From Saccharum officinarum (Eukaryota; Streptophyta; Magnoliopsida; Poales; Poaceae), in assembly GCA_020631735.1 (NCBI GenBank), contig CM036179.1, forward strand, positions 21,009,063 through 21,073,062: a stretch of DNA of 64,000 nucleotides. The letters run 5' to 3'. Positions within the stretch are counted from its first letter, which is position 1; every line of letters begins with the position of its first letter. Position numbers and translations under genes: made by a program. The notes under the pieces are model-generated. The model had not been told where the DNA came from. It saw nothing but the letters and a program-made list of their open reading frames with translations, and ran no database searches. This document shows, one piece after another, positions 1 through 12,502 of this stretch.

Positions 1-246
1 TTGATGCTAAGGATGGTATATAAAGGCAACTCCGATTGGTATCACGCTTCAAAGGTCCATTCTATATACATTAGCATCAATTTGATAGTAGTAACTCTCC
101 CAAAATTTAAATCCATACATATGTGCACAATTGAACCAAACTCATGGAAGCACATATGTAGGGGGAGCTAATACTATCGAAATTGAAAATTGATTTCATT
201 TCATATCTTTGTGATGGTTGTCATCAATTACCAAAAAGGGGGAGAT
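1..246 (+). mobile_element. 3' end of internal region of a Copia (Sirevirus-like) LTR retrotransposon, with polypurine tract
   Basis: Non-coding tail of a Copia-type element. The polypurine tract AAAAAGGGGGAGA (233-245) lies directly before the LTR that starts TGAAAG at about 247. A second purine run, TAGGGGGAGC, lies near 157-166. This layout (purine tract followed by TTGAAAG) is what I know from the grass Sirevirus (Maximus, Opie/Ji) group. No coding domain is visible because only the last 246 bases are in the window. The lineage call rests on the LTR style. Confidence 0.6.
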
Positions 247-840
247 TGAAAGCCCAACTTTGGTTTTGGTAATTAATGACACCAAGTTGCTAATGCCATG
301 TGTTAAGTGTTTTGAGTTAGGCATAAGCAACACATGTGATGAAGGTGTATGTGGCAAGGAGTGGTGGCCACAAGATCACAAAGAGATGGTGCATGGGCAT
401 GAAATGATGATCATGGTGGAGATGCACATAAAATAAAGGACATGATGATCAAGTGGAGGAGAAGGATCTAAGAGCGCAAGGCAAAGGTATAGCCATAGGG
501 TTTTCCTTTTACCGGTCTAAGATGAGTAGAGAAGTGATTGACCGGGTTTAGGATATATAGCCAGCTATCAAGAGGGGCAATCACGGTTAGCTCAGGAATC
601 AAGTGCCACTAGATCAATGTCTTGAGCATATGCATTAGGATCCAGTAGAGAGCTAACATAACGCCTTCAAAATATTTGTGAAATGCTAACACACATGCAC
701 ATGGTGGTGTACACTTGGTGGTGTGTAGCACATTTGTGAAGGCGGTGGAGTTTAAGCGGTAGAGAGGGGTTTGTGAAGGCGGGGAAGTGAAATGCCTATT
801 TTCTACTGCGCTAGAAGTCAGAAAAGAAAACGGAGGCGAA

Positions 841-1270
841 CGACGGTCACTGTGGTGATCGGACGCTGCACCGGACACGGTCGCGGTTTGACCGGACGCG
901 TCCGGTCAGTTCTCAGCAGTTGTCAGGCGCGCGAGTGTTAGGGTTTCTAACCAGCGCGTCCGGTCCCTCACGGAACCAGAGCATCCGGTTAGGCACCCAG
1001 AGGGGCAGAACTGGTCATAGATCCGACCGGACGCGCGACGCGTACGGTCACGTGCGATCGGACATGTTCGGTCGTGGTGGGAGCTTAATGGACTCCGACC
1101 GGACGCCAGGTGCAGCACGTCCGGTCAAACGCTAGAGCGCGTCCGGTCACAGCAACGGTAACTTCTGACGCGCACTGTTCACGCTTGTCCTGTAGTGACC
1201 GGACGCGTTCAGTCACCCTGACCGGTGCGTCCAGTCAGCACGTTTTGAACTATGTCGTCCGGTAACGGCT
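841..1270. repeat. Degenerate array of short CCGGAC/GTCCGG palindromic motifs inside the LTR
   Basis: About 13 copies of half-sites or full sites related to the palindrome GACCGGACGCGTCCGGTC recur here. The perfect full site is at 890-907. Others lie near 955, 982, 1024-1048, 1057-1075, 1097, 1117, 1137, 1197-1215, 1220 and 1257. Spacing is irregular, so this is not a simple tandem repeat. The block lies upstream of the TATA box at 1289, where LTR enhancers usually sit. Confidence 0.65.
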
Positions 1271-1288
1271 AGCTGCGTACCCCTTCGC

Positions 1289-1297
1289 TATAAATAG
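1289..1297 (+). promoter_or_regulatory. TATA box of the Sirevirus-like LTR
   Basis: TATAAATAG lies just downstream of the GC-rich palindromic block and about 290 bases before the LTR end. This is a usual place for the LTR promoter. Transcription would run to the right. Confidence 0.6.
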
Positions 1298-1575
1298 AAG
1301 ATGTCCGGGGTTTGAGGGTAACTTTTGCACATTTTGAGACCTAGAGACATCCTTTGAGCTAGAGAACAACCCCTCCACTCATCTCTTTGCTTAGTTGCAC
1401 ATCTTGAGTGAGATTGAGTGAGATTCAAGTGCATTGCTTGAGAGTTGCATTCTAAAGGCACTTGATCTTCGAGTTGATACGAATTTCTTGTTGCTCTTCC
1501 GTATTTCCCGACACGGTAGACGGCTTGGAGCAGCGGAGGTGATTGAGCTCACAATTGAAGATTGTTGGAGCCCTC

Positions 1576-1990
1576 TGAAAGTCCTATGTTTGGTGTTGGT
1601 AATTAGTGACAATGCCTAAGTACTAATCCTATACCTAAGTTGTATGTAGCATATGAGGATTAATACATTCCAAGGTTGGTGGCAAGATGGACATGGTGAT
1701 CATGATGGCCACACTTGGATTTGGACGCAACCCTACGTGATCAAGGTGAAGGTATATGCTTAAGGGTTATGTTTTAGTAACCAAGACACCTAGTGGGTGT
1801 GGTTACATTATAGGATAGATAGCCGTACTATAAAGAGGGGAATAACACGGCTATTGAACTCCTAAGTGCCTCTAAGTGTGCATTTCATAATCATATGCAT
1901 TTGGATAGAACTAATATCGCCTCTAAAAATGATTGTGAAAATGCTAACATACTCACACTTGACGAGATCACTTGGTGGTGTTAGCACGTT
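1576..1990 (+). mobile_element. Second Sirevirus-like LTR, cut by assembly gap
   Basis: Begins TGAAAGTCC and is related along its length to the LTR at 247-1575. Shared parts include the block around 'atagccgtactataaagagg' (near 1815), matching 'atagccagctatcaagagg' (near 556), and the TTGGTGGTG stretch near 1970. Same orientation as its neighbour, so it is a separate insertion adjacent to or nested in the end of the first LTR. It is lost into the gap at 1991. Confidence 0.55.
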
Positions 1991-2090
1991 NNNNNNNNNN
2001 NNNNNNNNNNNNNNNNNNNNNNNNNNNNNNNNNNNNNNNNNNNNNNNNNNNNNNNNNNNNNNNNNNNNNNNNNNNNNNNNNNNNNNNNNN
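1991..2090. other. Assembly gap (100 N)
   Basis: Exactly 100 N, the usual placeholder for a gap of unknown size. The outer end of the Athila 3' LTR, its left target duplication and the rest of the second Sirevirus LTR should lie here. By comparison with the right LTR, about 625 bases of Athila LTR are missing. Confidence 0.95.
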
Positions 2091-2348
2091 AAAACTCTTT
2101 CCTCTCACTCTATGTCACTATTTCTAATACAAGACTAAATCCTATCAATGACTAATCTTCACTTGATTGCTAGCCTCAATCTTTGTGGAAATATGGATAG
2201 GGTTTCTGGTTTTTAGCTACTCAGGTATCTGACTTGGCATGCCCTAGAAGGGGGTGTACACAGGTTTATATAGCCGCGACATCAATCCTAAGCCCTCAGA
2301 TCCAAAACCACTGATAAATGGCGGAGATGCAATCCTTAAGGCAGTAGA
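2091..2348 (-). mobile_element. Athila 3' LTR, outer portion
   Basis: Matches the right LTR around 32084-32346: shared blocks include 'tctaatacaagactaaatcctatc', the 'gattgctagcc' stretch and 'gcaatccttaaggc'. It is interrupted at 2348/2349 by copy A. The LTR resumes at 19021 with the duplicated target GTAGA. Confidence 0.85.
2344..2348. repeat. Target site duplication of Tekay copy A (left)
   Basis: GTAGA directly before the element; the same five bases follow its other end at 19021-19025. A 5-bp duplication is normal for Gypsy elements. Confidence 0.9.
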
Positions 2349-5300
2349 TGTAACAGAACCGACCAAATTATAAGAGCACAAGTACAAAAACAAGCACCGA
2401 AGTGCTCAAATTTTCGAACTTGAGCCCATATAATCCCGGTAGTCAATCGAAACCACGAAGGATTTCAAACCAACTTGCTTACAACCAGGATCGCATCATT
2501 CAACATACAACATCATACGTTACATTTCACAAGTAGTTCTGAAATAAGTTTACACACACGGAGTCGCAATTATTACAAACCAAGTTTATAAAAGTAGCGG
2601 AAGCAAACACACACCAGTTGTTTAACTACTGCCAGTCTTGTTGATCAACAACCCACAAAAGCATCAGGAAAGTACATAAAAGATGATCACGCCCAAGTGA
2701 TCTAGTCTTCGTCACCCGCAGGGTGGAGACAATTTTTGCAGAAGCCTTGGTAGAGCATATCATCTGCAACAGGAGGGAATAAACCCTGAGTACTGGAATG
2801 TACTCAGCTAGACTTACCCGTCGAAAACCAGAAATAAGATGACACCAAGGATTATGCAAGGCTTACACAAGAGGCTAGCTGACATAACATTTTGCATAAA
2901 GGCATAAGTAATTGAAACTCTTATAACCTGTACTAGCAGTTATTTTTAGCATTTACCTGTCATCTATCTTAGCACCTGTACTAAACATGCACTTGATTAT
3001 AATCAAACAATTATCATCATTATATCCAGAGCAGGTATGAATTGTGGCAACATTGTATCATTCCCTTAACCACCGGTTCATTTAATGAGATCTACGTTGC
3101 CGCTGCTCAAGTCAAGTGCTCACTAACCGGGAGCGACGGCGATTCGAATCGAATTCCTATCCAGCTGGAGGGGTATTTCTAACACTCACCGAGTCACGCC
3201 TGGCGAGGGCTGCTCAGGTCATCTTTTGTACAGTTCAGGAATCGCGGGTCCGAATAATGTCGCGTCCCCAGGGCGACACTCTGCCAGGTGATAGGGACTC
3301 TAACCCCCCTTGGTCTCACGCCAATGTCCCCAAGCACATCCTTTCTCTCCTCCAAGATGCAACCTACCATTCGATTCCCGGCCTGAACCATACTACTCGA
3401 CTTCGCGGTCGGAACGACTTATCCGGCCAACTAAGTGTTAGACTGCGTTCAACATGACTCAAGGACGTACAGCGAATCGGTCCTTAAACGACTCAGACGG
3501 GCATAGCTCCACACCCAAGACGTGAAGTGTCTTGCGGCTGTACTATCGAACTCCCGCCCGGTCTCAATTTCATTTTAAGGCATGGTTCCATCCACGATAG
3601 CCATAAAGCCACTCGTGACTCCTTCCTACATCTCGCGGATGACCGGAAATCACCCGACTTCTACCGAACTAAGCAGGGCTAAGCATTGACACGTGCCTAA
3701 ACCTAATATAGGATTAAGTACGATATCTAGACAAGGACAGGTATAATGCAACAATTGTTTTCATACAACTCCTACAACTTAATGCAGTAAACAATTAAAA
3801 GTACTCAAGATTAATTTATAAACAGTAGGTTCAGCATGCACCGGGGCTTGCCTTTCAGAAAGGTCGAGGGCCGGTGGTCAGGGCACTCGGGCAAGTCTTC
3901 AGCGGCGTCTCCTTCGCCGACTGGTTCCGCTGGCTCCTCTGGCTGGTCCTGGACTTCCTCCGGAATCACAGGCTCGAATTCGAGGAGAGTTACCCCCTCC
4001 GGTACACCTATTGCATGAATGCACAATAAATATCATGGATGCATAAATGGTGCAACATGCTCGGAATGAAATGCATTTCAGAAATAAAATACTCTATTCA
4101 AGTTACTTTATTAGTACGTGCAAATCTCTTCTCCGGTGGAGAAGTACTTACCTAATCTACCCAACCTAAGATATAGTTGTTCTTCTTCGGTTAAGGCCCT
4201 AACACCTAACAAACACAAGAGTGACATTATTTAGGTTACCACATCCAACCCAAAATATCACAGTAAGACATTCTGGACAGCAGCTACTTGTTTCTAACAT
4301 AACTGGAGATTCCCAACTCCAAAAGATATGATCTAAGACAATCTGGAAAGCTTAAGAAATGCACCACAAAATATTTTCAGACCACAACACTTAATTCCAA
4401 AGTTTACCTAGTCGAAATTCCAAAGTTCCAGAATCTGTCCTCTAAACAGAGAGCAGTCAATTCTGGACTGTCACTTAAACAGCAATAACTCCTAAACTAC
4501 TAAGCCAAATGCTCCCAAATTTTGACACAAGCTAATTTATCAAGTTTACTACAACTTTGGTATTCACAAGTTTTCCAGCAACCACCTTTATTAAGGGTCA
4601 AACCTAGAAATACTACCAGCTGTCCAGAAAACCTAGAATTGCAAAGATTAAATATTTATTTATGTGGCAAACATTCTCTAAGACCAAACTAATACTACTA
4701 CAAGTTCACAAAGGTCACAAAAACACCAGAAAGTAAGGTGTGCCCACCTAGAATATTTATTTAAACTCATTTCTTAATTTACTTAAGTAATTAAGTGGAA
4801 TTTCAAACATATATGTAAACTGCTCCTAAAATTCTACAAAAATTACAGGAGACTCTCTGACCCAAAAAGAGGCTACTGTAAAAATTTGAACTAAATTTAT
4901 TCACAGGAACTTCCTACACAAAATTCCAAGCCAAAAAGGCTGATTTTTGTATAAATAACAAAGCATAGTAAAAAGTGTCAAACAACAGATTTCTAATTTT
5001 CTTAGACACTCTAGGTACCAAGACATTCTCCAAAAATTTATATGAACATTGCACATGTAGAAAAATTACAAAAATTCATTTAAGTATTTCCTAAAATAAC
5101 AAGATAGCATTATAACTTGAAAAGTACTTAAGCACTACTGCCCAAATTTTTACCAGAGCTAGAGCAAGTATAAATTAGCCTACCCACCAAATTTCATAAT
5201 TTTTGGAACACTGAAACTCAAGATATAATTTAAACAAGTTTGCATGTGATTTAAAACACATTTCAAAGACCTATTTAAATATCCCAGAAACTAAACATCA

Positions 5301-7443
5301 CATAACCAAATCATATTTTTCTAAAATACTACACATCATGTAGATCCTAACAAAATTTATCTCAAATTTTTGGGCAAGTAAAACCCTAGATCTACATTTT
5401 CCAAAACATTATCTAAAACTGTGACAGAATAAAAAGAAATGAAATAAATCGGATTTGTTACTGGGCCGGCCCGGGAAAGACGCGCGCGACACCGACAGGC
5501 GGGCCCCACGGCGCGCGAGGACAGGGGGCGGCGGCCGCTCCGGCGAGCATCTCGCCGCCGGTGGCTCCTCCGACCGATCCAAGTGCACGGCGTCTTGCCC
5601 AAACCCAGCCGCACCGAGGCTACCACTTTTCCCAAAGTTGATGCACCACCGCACCCAGACCGACGGCAATGGCGGACGGCCGCGGTGCCTGGCGGTACGC
5701 CGGCGAGTCCCGGCCGTCGCACGACCTACCGAAGGGCGCATCACCTTCCTGGACTCCTAGCGGACCCAACGAGATCACTCCCTCAGACGGGGGTGGAGGG
5801 AACTGCTTGACCGCGTGAGCACCTGGCCGGCGGTCATGGCGCGGCCGTGCATGGTCTCGTTCCGTCATGGCTATCCGATACTGGCGGTAACATCTTCATC
5901 CTAGCATCTACACGTGACAGGAGGGGGAAACGTGGGGAAGGCAGACGGAGAACTACTGTGTGGTGCTGGCCACGATGACCCGCACATGGCGGAGCTCCGG
6001 TGAGCTTCGGTGAGCGGGCGGAACGGCAATGCGGCTCACCTTGGGCTTAATCCGACCTACCGACGGGTCGAGGAGGTGTAGGAGGGGAGGCGGAGGATGG
6101 ACGTGGTTCAGCGAGCGGTGGTGAGTGCGCGAGCTCGGAGATGGCTACGGCGGCAATGGCGTCCCGGTTTCCGCCTCGGTGAGCCCGGCCAGAGCGAGAG
6201 GAAGGAGAAGAGAATGAGCGCGCGCGAGGGGGGAGGTGGCCGCTCGGTGTTCAACTCACGCCCGGGCTCGCGACGTGGAGGGAATGGCAGCACTCGGTCG
6301 CCACGCGTCGCTGTTCTTCTGCCCGCGCGCCACGACATGCCGGTGTTCGAGCTCGTGGACTGAATCGAGCCTCCAAAGACCGACTGACAGAGCAACTTCG
6401 TCGACGATTAACTCCCAAACCAGTGAGAACCAGGCGTGGTTGATGTTGGCAATGTTGTAGAGCTACATGAGGGCTACAAGTTTGTCAATTGGAGTTTGGA
6501 CTGGTTCGGCCTGGATTTGAAACCACAGAGCTCCAAAGTGGTGCACTTCGAAACTGAAACGTGTTTTCAGTCAGTGAACCCGACTGAAACCCTATTTTCA
6601 AGACACCACAACTCCTAAACCATTTAGAACTAGGTGATGGTGATATTGACAATGTTGTAGAGCTATGTGTGGACAACAACTTTGTCAATTGGCTCAAAGA
6701 CTGGTTTGGCCTAGTTTGTGAGTTACAAGTTGCCAAAGTGAGGTACAGTGAAACGGTTTTCAGCTTCACACTTAGCCAAAATTGCTAAGTCCCAAAACAG
6801 CCTCTAATACTGACTTGTGGGCCATTTTTGAGCATGTTCTGATCATTTTCATGAGATGGCCATATTAGAACTTTTGTTCCTTATGAAATTCTCTACAACT
6901 TTGCTTAAGGGTGCTCCTCCATGCAAGATTTCTAAGCTGGACTTTTTAATTGGTCAAACCAGATCACTCTAGGGGTCCAACTTAGTCAACCACATTTGGA
7001 AGGGCAATTTGGTAATTTTGGTCAACATGAACATTGCTCCACTACTTACCCTAAATGTAATTAAGGTGTTATAAGACCTAATTAGCCACTCTACACATTG
7101 GTTGCACAAAATTCCTAGTGTCACTTACTTTGGAACAAGTAATTCAATACTTTCTCCCAAATGTTGCAAGCTCATGTTGCACATGTTGCATGAGTGTGTT
7201 GCATAACACTTGCTAATTATGTTACACTAAAGTGGTTGACATGTCTCACAAAGGAAATTGCACATAAGGTACTTGTGTGTTGCACACTACTCACTTCTTT
7301 ACTTCACATGAAATATAAACATATGTGGCAATGTTTCCAAAGCATGTTTCACATATTATAAGCTTATGCATGAAATGAATGATGCTTGCTTATGCTTATG
7401 CAAATGCAATGCAATTAAGGAGCTAAACACCTGAGGTGTTACA
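2349..7443 (-). mobile_element. Copy A 3' LTR (5.1 kb)
   Basis: Bounded by TGTAACAG (plus view) and GGTGTTACA. It contains a GC-rich core (about 5455-6400), a 200-bp internal duplication (6410-6790), the palindrome CGATTCGAATCG at 3140-3151 and the hairpin at 2786-2807. AT-rich arms surround the core. Short ORFs within it look like chance reading frames. Confidence 0.9.
6410..6790. repeat. Diverged tandem duplication (200-bp unit) inside the Tekay LTR
   Basis: Units start at 6410 (AACTCCCAAACCA) and 6610 (AACTCCTAAACCA), exactly 200 bases apart. Both contain CAATGTTGTAGAGCTA, TTTGTCAATTGG, GACTGGTT and GGCCT in the same order. The same pair is present in every LTR of copies A and C, so the duplication predates both insertions. 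Confidence 0.8.
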
Positions 7444-10400
7444 GCCCTCCCCCCTTATAAAAATCTCGTCCCGAGATTTGGAAAGCGTACCATTTTTCAT
7501 AGAATTCCTTATAACCATCCCGTAAATAGTCTTCCCGTTCCCATGTAGCGTCACTTTCACTACCCTGATTACTCCACATTACTTTATACCACTTAACCAC
7601 TTTGCTTCTAGTCACTCGTTCCTGAGTATCGATCACTCGGACTGGCTTTTCTTCGTAAGTTAGATCGGATTCCAGCCTGATATCTCCTAAAGGGACTCTT
7701 TCCTCAGGAACTCGAAGACACTTTTTGAGCTGTGATACATGGAAGACGTTGAATATGGCACTCATTTCTGGAGGTAACTGGATTTTATACGCAACAGCTC
7801 CACTCTTGCCTATGATTTGGAAAGGACCCACGTATCTTGGCGCAAGTTTCCGCTTAACACCAAAACGTTGGACACTCTTCATTGGAGAAACTTTCAGATA
7901 AACGAAGTCTCCAACTTCAAACTCGAGCGGTTTTCTACGACGATCAGCATAACTTTTCTGTCTAGCTTGGGCTGCAGCCATATGTTTTTGGATGGTACGG
8001 ACTTGTTCCTCAGCTTCATGAACAAAATCAATACCATAATACCTCCTTTCACCAGCTTCTACCCAGTTTAGTGGAGTTCTACACTTACGACCGTACAAAG
8101 CTTCGAATGGAGCCATCTTAATACTCTCTTGATAACTATTATTGTACGAAAACTCGGCTAGAGGTAACCATTTTTCCCAAGAACCCTTGGATGAAATGAC
8201 ACATGCCCGCAACAGATCTTCCAAGATTTGGTTAACCCGTTCCGTCTGTCCTGATGTCTGGGGGTGATAAGCAGAGCTTCTCACTAACTTGGTTCCCAGA
8301 AGGTGATGCAAGTGCTCCCAAAAGCGAGCAGTGAACTGGGGACCACGGTCAGATATGATAGTACGAGGTATCCCATGGAGCCGGACTATCTGATTGAAGT
8401 ACAACTCAGCATAGTCAGTGGGACGATAGTCCACTCTAACTGGAATGAAGTGAGCTGATTTGGTCAAACGATCCACAATTACCCAGATGGAGTTATGATT
8501 TTTGACAGTAGGAGGAAGACCGACAATGAAATCCATACTTATCTCTTCCCATTTCCAACCTGGGATAGAAAGTGGTTGAAGCAACCCAGCTTTCATATGC
8601 ACAGCTTTAACTCTACAGCAGGTGTCACACCTAGCCACATATGCAGCTATCTCTTTCCGCATCTTGGTCCACCAATAGTATGGCTTCAAATCATAATACA
8701 TCTTATTGCTACCAGGATGGATGGACAACTTAGAGGAGTGTGCTTCAGACATAATATCATTTCTAAGCTCTCGGTCCTTAGGCACAACTAACCTATCCTT
8801 GAACCATAGTACACCCTCTTCATCTACCCTGAACTGTGTAGTTTCTTGCTCTTTCATCTTACGCTTGATGTGGAATATACCAGTGTCAGTCTTTTGGAGC
8901 TCAATAATTCTGCTTTTGAGAGTACAACTGACAGTGATGTTGTACAAGACTGCTGGATGTAGAAGGCGAGATCGATGAAAATCAGTTTCAACTAAGGAAT
9001 GGCAATGAGACTTACGGCTTAAAGCATCCGCAACCACATTTGCCTTGCCAGGATGATAGTGCACTTGAAGGTTATAATCCTTAATCAACTCGAGCCATCT
9101 TCGTTGACGCATATTTAACTCGGGTTGGGTGAAGATGTATTTGAGGCTTTTGTGGTCTGTGTAGATATTGCAAACATTGCCCAACAGATAGTGTCGCCAG
9201 GCTTTCAAAGCATGAACAACCGCGGCGAGTTCTAAGTCATGTGTTGGATAATTCACCTCATGTTTCCGAAGTTGTCGAGAGGTATATGCAATTACTCGGC
9301 CTTCCTGCATCAGAACACCTCCCAAACCTATGCCTGAGGCATCACAATAAACATCAAATGGTTTCTCGATATCCGGTTGTGCCAAAACCGGAGCTGAGGT
9401 TAGGAGGGTTCGCAGTTGGTGAAAAGCCGCATCACACTCAGGAGTCCAGACAAACCTGGTGTCTTTCTGCAGCAACCGAGTCATTGGCTTGGCTATTTTG
9501 GAGAAATCCGGGATGAAGCGACGATAATAGCCAGCCAAACCAAGAAAACTCCGGACCTCGTGAACCGAGATAGGAGCCTTCCAGTTCAGTACTTCTTGTA
9601 CCTTGGCGGGGTCCACCATAATTCCTCCATCGGACAACACATGCCCAAGGAAAGGTACTTCTCGAAGCCAGAATTCGCACTTACTGAACTTTGCATATAG
9701 TTGATGTTCACGCAGTCTTGTGAGGACTATACGCAGATGTTCAGCGTGATCTTCCTCATTTACAGAATATATCAGGATGTCATCAATAAATACCACCACA
9801 AACTTGTCCAATTCGGGCATAAACACCGAATTCATCAAGTACATAAAGTGTGCGGGGGCATTTGTCAAGCCGAAGGACATAACAAGATACTCATAAAGAC
9901 CGTATCTGGTAGAGAAGGCGGTTTTGGAACATCTTCAGGACGGATTTTAATTTGATGATAGCCAGATCTTAGATCAATCTTGGAGAAAACTTTAGCTTTA
10001 GACAACTGATCGAACAAGATGTCGATGCGCGGTAGAGGGTACTTATTTTTGACAGTGACTGCATTGAGAGGTCTATAATCTACGCACATTCGCAATGACT
10101 GATCCTTCTTCTTTACAAAGATAGCAGGACATCCCCACGGCGACGAACTAGGACGAATCAACCCCTTCTTCAAAAGTTCATTCAATTGCACCTTAAGTTC
10201 AGCTAGTTCATTCGGAGGCATCCTATAGGGTCTCCTAGAGATGGGAGCCGTGCCAGGCAACAACTCAATTTTAAATTCCACATCCCGATCCGGAGGGAGT
10301 CCCGGCAAATCATCGGGAAAAACGTCCGGAAACTCATTTACTACTGGAATTTCGGCCAACGCCTTTGCTTGCACAGCATGAACTTCCCCAGACAAATCAA

Positions 10401-11844
10401 CTTTTCTGGGAAGTTGTACCAGAAAACCCTTTTGATCTGTAGGATCTCTGAGCATAACTACCCGAGTGGATGTATCAATGAGTACCCCATTCTGACTCAT
10501 CCAATTCATGCCCAGAATAACATCTATGCCTAAACCCGGCAAAACCACTAAGGCAAGCGAGTACTTTCGCCCTTCTATCTCAAGCTCAAGATTCCCCACT
10601 ACTTTATTTGTGGAAATATTCCCACTTGCTGCGCTAATACAATAACCCCCACCTTCAACAGTATGCAATTTGTGTGCAAACTCTGATGCAAACTTAGGAC
10701 TGATAAAGGAATGCGAAGCACCTGAATCAAAAAGTACCACTGCAGGGTGTTGGTCAACTAGGAACTTACCAGCAGTGACAACCTCACCAGATGGGATTTC
10801 CTCAATACTGTTATAATGAGCGTGCCCTTGACGGCCACCTTGGTTGACATTCTTCTTAGGGTAAGGACAGTTCCTGGACCAATGGCCTGGCTTGTTGCAG
10901 TTCCAGCAAGGCATGTTGCTAGGAGGGACACTGGAGCTGCCTTGGCCCGAATTACTCTTTGGCAGAGCCACTGTATATGCCTTGCGAAACCCAGTCTTCA
11001 CTGGCGCCTTCTTTTGCGGAGGACGAAACTTAGCACTTGTGGCAGGAGGGCGAGGAGGAGCCCTCGGGGCAGCTGGAGCTCGAGACTGTGAAGCACCTGC
11101 CTCAAGTGCCCTCTTGCGGCTCTTAGAAGCAGCATAGATAGAGTTATTGTTCTCTTGAGTCAGAGCATCACTGATAAATTCATTGAAAGTAGTGCACTTG
11201 CTAGTGCCCATAGTCTTCATCAGCTTTGGGCCGAGGCCTCTTTTAAAGCTAGCAATTTTCTTGGAATCGGTATCCACAAACTCTGTGGCATACCTTGCCA
11301 GGTTGTTGAAAGCTTGCAGATATTCAGTCAAGCTCTTATTGCCCTGCGACAGCCTCATAAATTCTGTGTGTTTGATAGCCATAAGACCTGGAGGAATATA
11401 GTTCCCACGGAATGCAGCCTTGAACTGGTCCCAAGCAATCGGGACATTTGCAGGCAGTGTGGAACGATAGTGGCTCCACCAAATACCCGCTGGACCATGC
11501 AATTGGTGAGAAGCATATTCAGTCTTTAGCTCATCAGTCAAGCGAAGCAGACGAAACTTTTGTTCAATAGTATTCAACCACTCATCAGCTTGCAGTGGTT
11601 CCTCCGCCTCCTTAAAGAGCGGGGGCTTAGTATCAAGAAAGTCCTTGAAATCACTGTACTGATTGGGTTCTGGGCCCTGGCGGCCAGGACGAGCCTCCCG
11701 GTTGGCAAGCTGGCGCATAGCATCTGCCAGCATGCGCTGCCCTTCGACCACGGTCTGCATCAACTCAGCCGGGGTAGGTGGTGGCGGAGGGGGTGGCTGT
11801 TCCTCATCCTCATTGCCACGACCCCGACGAAGATTGTACGACAT
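7439..11844 (-). pseudogene. Copy A gag-pol, one-base frameshift in reverse transcriptase
   Basis: A single polyprotein frame is expected from ATG 11844 to the TAA at 7441-7439. Visible in order: gag with the CCHC knuckle [14 protein letters not shown], protease [10 protein letters not shown] with MCVDYRPLN and [13 protein letters not shown], the catalytic FIDD box, RNase H ([26 protein letters not shown]), integrase zinc site, the DDE core ([20 protein letters not shown]), a GPF module and a C-terminal chromodomain (ending [12 protein letters not shown]). The frame breaks near 9919-9925, in a run of T, where copy C has one more base. Everything else is open, so the break is recent or a consensus error. 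The stop codon lies inside the LTR. gag starts immediately after an AG that could be a splice acceptor. Confidence 0.9.
7444..7457 (-). promoter_or_regulatory. Polypurine tract, copy A
   Basis: On the minus strand AAGGGGGGAGGGC lies directly before the 3' LTR (TGTAACACC). It is the plus-strand primer site for reverse transcription. It is also translated as the last codons of pol. Confidence 0.85.
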
Positions 11845-12502
11845 CTGCAAAATGCATAGTCAATGAGCACTGACGATGTGGGAAGTTTGTAGATGAATTA
11901 TTGTAAATATGTCAAACTGACTTCATGAAATAGACTTCTCAAAATAATCATGGCACAATAATTCATCACAACCGCACAATCCATTCAAGCGGATCAATTG
12001 GCGCAATCATGAGAGGGAATCCAACAAGATGTACTTGATAAAGGTCCACTCACAAGGAGCACAACAGTTACTAAACCGTTTACGTTAATATCTATGATTT
12101 TTGAACTTTCGCCCGGTACTTGGATTCGATCTCAACATTTTTAGTTGTCTGAGAAATGCTACTTCAAACTGACCATAAAGAGACTTCTCAACGGTAGAGT
12201 TCCATGGTGGATCATGACTAGCCACCTCAATACCAGCGCGTGCCAAGCAGCACAGCCTTATGTCGCGCGCCATAGGAGGCCCTCGGTTTCGTCGCGGCAC
12301 CGAAGGGTGCTAATCGTGACACCATCATCGAACGCAACACAATAAGACATCCAATTGCGATCGAAATTAACAGGTTCCAACTAAACATCCAGGAAACATA
12401 GGGTTCGACCTTACATCCGAAAAGTCAAGTTATTACAAAGCCTCACTCCAACCCAGGAGGCACAAAAAGACGATCCTAACATATAGCTACGTGATAACTA
12501 CT

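Larger units (their letters stand above)
247..1575 (+). mobile_element. Sirevirus-like 3' LTR
   Basis: Starts TGAAAGCCC directly after a polypurine tract. It contains a GC-rich palindromic block (841-1270), a TATA box (1289-1297) and a typical downstream leader. The exact 3' end is unclear because another LTR of the same type begins near 1576 in the same orientation. The two LTR starts are recognisably related (TGAAAG, then TTTGGT and GTAATTA). No target duplication could be defined. Confidence 0.6.

Noticed and set aside
5357..6395. Small GC-rich ORFs in the LTR core of copy A
   Set aside because: They are not conserved in the corresponding core of copy C, overlap on both strands and have no domain.
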